Made by a program: the position numbers and the translations under genes. Shown here in pieces: positions 5,099 to 5,238 of a stretch of DNA of 5,238 nucleotides. The notes under the pieces were generated by a model. The model worked only from the letters and a program-made list of their open reading frames with translations. It was not told the origin of the DNA and did not search any database. The stretch comes from Lysobacterales bacterium CG02_land_8_20_14_3_00_62_12 (lineage in GTDB: Bacteria > Pseudomonadota > Gammaproteobacteria > Xanthomonadales > Ahniellaceae): the NCBI GenBank assembly GCA_002785585.1, contig PEUI01000225.1, positions 1-5,238 of the forward strand. The letters are read 5' to 3'. The stretch's first letter is position 1. Each line of letters starts with the position of its first letter.

Positions 5099-5238
5099 TT
5101 AACCCGAGCGACGCCGCCGTCGCTCCGGCGAATCGGGACGGCGGAGCGGGCTTAAGGCGTCGCGCAGAAATAACTTACCCATCTTGCTGGTTCTTTCGCC
5201 CGCCTGCGTCGTTGCACAAAGCGTCACATAGTCCGACT
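5099..5238 (-). CDS. Possible C-terminal end of an unknown protein entering from beyond the window
   Basis: On the minus strand one frame is open from the window edge to a TAA (5101-5099), giving 45 residues that include GERTSKMGKLFLRDALSP and end in an arginine-rich tail (PERRRRRSG). The Arg tail comes from the GC-rich hairpin DNA and is probably not functional. I recognise no family, and an open frame of this length in GC-rich DNA can arise by chance. If real, it would be convergent with the peroxiredoxin gene with a 3-nt gap. A non-coding repeat is equally possible. Confidence 0.2.
   Translation of the reverse strand, partial: SDYVTLCATTQAGERTSKMGKLFLRDALSPLRRPDSPERRRRRSG
5106..5144. other. 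Two overlapping, mutually exclusive hairpins after the peroxiredoxin gene
   Basis: GAGCGACG (5106-5113) pairs perfectly with CGTCGCTC (5118-5125) over a 4-nt loop. Alternatively CCGCCGTC (5114-5121) pairs perfectly with GACGGCGG (5137-5144) over 15 nt. Both cannot form at once. Outer bases TTAACCCG (5099-5106) and CGGGCTTAA (5147-5155) can extend the second form with one bulge. No T-run follows, so a terminator role for the peroxiredoxin gene is only plausible; an intergenic repeat is the alternative. Confidence 0.45.

Noticed and set aside
1..5238. CRISPR array, tRNA, rRNA, insertion sequence, prophage or defence system
   Set aside because: No regularly spaced repeats, no cloverleaf, no transposase or integrase motifs, and all confident genes are housekeeping or stress functions.

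Overview
The window is a moderately GC-rich (about 60% by eye) bacterial chromosomal segment with close gene packing and housekeeping content. PilH, zinc-finger-less CbpA, AcuI/YhdH and a pyruvate-dehydrogenase-type E3 together point to a gammaproteobacterium. The GTAG-type intergenic repeats and the dense layout would suit the Lysobacterales (Xanthomonadales) or relatives, but that placement is inference. No phage, plasmid, CRISPR, transposase or RNA gene was recognised.

Region 1 (1-2209, + strand) is a probable operon. It holds the C-terminal half of dihydrolipoyl dehydrogenase (lpdA), a small predicted exported beta-sandwich protein of unknown function, and an AcuI/YhdH-type acryloyl-CoA reductase. 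The gaps are 8 and 3 nt, so translation is probably coupled. Region 2 (2271-2636, +) is a stand-alone CheY-like receiver that closely resembles PilH of the twitching-motility chemosensory system. It faces cbpA, and a 12-pair hairpin in the gap could end transcription from both sides.

Region 3 (2678-4538, - strand) is a proteostasis island: cbpA (class B DnaJ-like co-chaperone) and an Hsp20 small heat-shock protein. Both are preceded by sequences resembling heat-shock sigma-32 promoters, good for hsp20 and weaker for cbpA. The two genes are separated by 416 nt without a credible gene (3599-4014). That spacer is packed with palindromes: a perfect 11-bp hairpin in the cbpA leader, a 20-position inverted repeat at 3701-3760, and a 178-bp repeat-like unit with perfect 10-bp ends at 3783-3960 that contains an 11-bp terminator-like stem. 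Positions 3961-4014 hold nothing I could recognise.

Region 4 (4539-5238) holds a peroxiredoxin 5-type peroxidase, divergent from hsp20, so protein-damage and oxidative-stress functions lie back to back. After it come two overlapping, mutually exclusive hairpins and an open frame on the - strand that may be the C-terminus of a gene entering from beyond the window.

There is no convincing new multi-gene system. The most interesting signals are the paired sigma-32-like promoters, the inverted repeat around the hsp20 promoter, and the palindrome cluster between the two chaperone genes.
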